A DNA stretch of 6,484 nucleotides from CALBRZ01 sp964511065 (GTDB taxonomy: Bacteria > Planctomycetota > Planctomycetia > Pirellulales > S012-138): assembly GCA_964511065.1 (NCBI GenBank), contig CAZEEG010000205.1, positions 1 through 6,484 on the forward strand. Reading direction: 5' to 3'. This document shows, in pieces, positions 6,001-6,484 of the stretch (within the stretch, counting starts at the first letter, position 1; each line of letters opens with the position of its first letter). The translations under genes were made by a program, and so were the position numbers. The notes beneath the pieces were generated by a model. That model did no database searches, was not told the DNA's origin, and saw only the letters and a list, made by a program, of their open reading frames with translations.

Positions 6001-6484
6001 CTAACGGACGGGCTTGAAGACCACCCCGGCCAGCGGCGGCAGCGTGATCTCGATGGAGTGCGGCCGTCCGTGCCACTCGATCGGTTCCGCCTGCACGCCG
6101 GGGAAGTTCCCGTGGTTGCTGCCGGCGTAGAACATCGAGGCGCTGTTAAACACTTCTTTGCAGTAGCAGCCTTCCGGCACGCCGATCCGGTGTTTCATCC
6201 GCGGCACCGGCGTGAAGTTCAGGCAGATGATCGTGTAATCCTGCGGATCCTGGCCGCGGCGCAAGTAGCTCAGCGTGCACTCGTCGTAGTTATGGCAGTC
6301 GATCCACTCAAAGCCTGAGTGGTCGAAATCCACTTCGTACAGCGAAGGCTCGCGGCGATATAGTCGGTTCAGGTCGCTGATCAGCTTCTGCATGCCCGAG
6401 TGCGAATCCCACTCCAGCAGTTCCCATTGCAGGGCCGCGTCGAAGTTCCACTCGTTCCACTGGGCAAACTCGCCGCCCATAAAC
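6001..6484 (-). CDS. glgB: 1,4-alpha-glucan branching enzyme, C-terminal part (5' end beyond window)
   Basis: The visible 160 residues are the end of a glycogen branching enzyme, which cuts alpha-1,4-glucan chains and re-attaches them by alpha-1,6 bonds during glycogen synthesis in the cytoplasm. The reading frame enters from the right edge at FMGGEFAQWNEWNFD, the last strand region of the GH13 catalytic barrel. It continues through LISDLNRLYRREPSLYE and the family signature FEWIDCHNYDE into the C-terminal all-beta domain (ICLNFTPVPR, VFNSASMFYAGSNHGN, EPIEWHGRPHSIEITLPPLA). It ends VVFKPVR with TAG at 6003-6001. The Met at 6480 is internal and not a start. The catalytic residues, CBM48 domain and promoter lie outside the window. 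Its stop codon is one base from the stop codon of the convergent ferredoxin-MBL gene. Confidence 0.95.
   Translation of the reverse strand, partial: FMGGEFAQWNEWNFDAALQWELLEWDSHSGMQKLISDLNRLYRREPSLYEVDFDHSGFEWIDCHNYDECTLSYLRRGQDPQDYTIICLNFTPVPRMKHRIGVPEGCYCKEVFNSASMFYAGSNHGNFPGVQAEPIEWHGRPHSIEITLPPLAGVVFKPVR

Overview
The window looks like chromosomal DNA of a high-GC, Gram-negative-type bacterium. A member of the Planctomycetota (Pirellulales-like) is my best guess. This is an inference from the secreted ThuA-domain protein, the enolase, RecA/KaiC-like and ferredoxin-MBL gene content, and the weak, variable Shine-Dalgarno sequences. No rRNA or other marker is present to prove it. There are no mobile elements, tRNAs, CRISPR arrays or integrase remnants.

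Layout, left to right. Positions 1-416 hold no credible gene. A secreted ThuA-like protein follows on the minus strand (417-1211). A divergent intergenic region (1212-1458) separates it from four plus-strand genes: an enolase-family protein (1459-2775), a single-domain RecA/KaiC-superfamily ATPase (2951-3838), an APH/choline-kinase-fold small-molecule phosphotransferase (3868-4959) and a ferredoxin-metallo-beta-lactamase fusion (5130-5999). At the right edge the 3' end of a glycogen branching enzyme gene (glgB) runs in from the minus strand and stops at 6001. Only one base separates its stop codon from that of the fusion gene.

How the genes may fit together. The ATPase and kinase genes lie 29 bp apart and are probably co-transcribed. 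The enolase and the ferredoxin-MBL gene are co-oriented, but gaps of about 170 bp separate them from this pair and each gap contains a possible promoter, so a single operon is not certain. The most notable points are three. The enolase departs from the family consensus at active-site positions (Asp in the QEF motif, Ala in the SHRSGE motif) and carries a roughly 15-residue insertion. The fusion protein has a degenerate metal-binding motif. A perfect 14-bp inverted repeat lies inside the last codons of the fusion gene, where it could terminate transcription in both directions between the two convergent genes.
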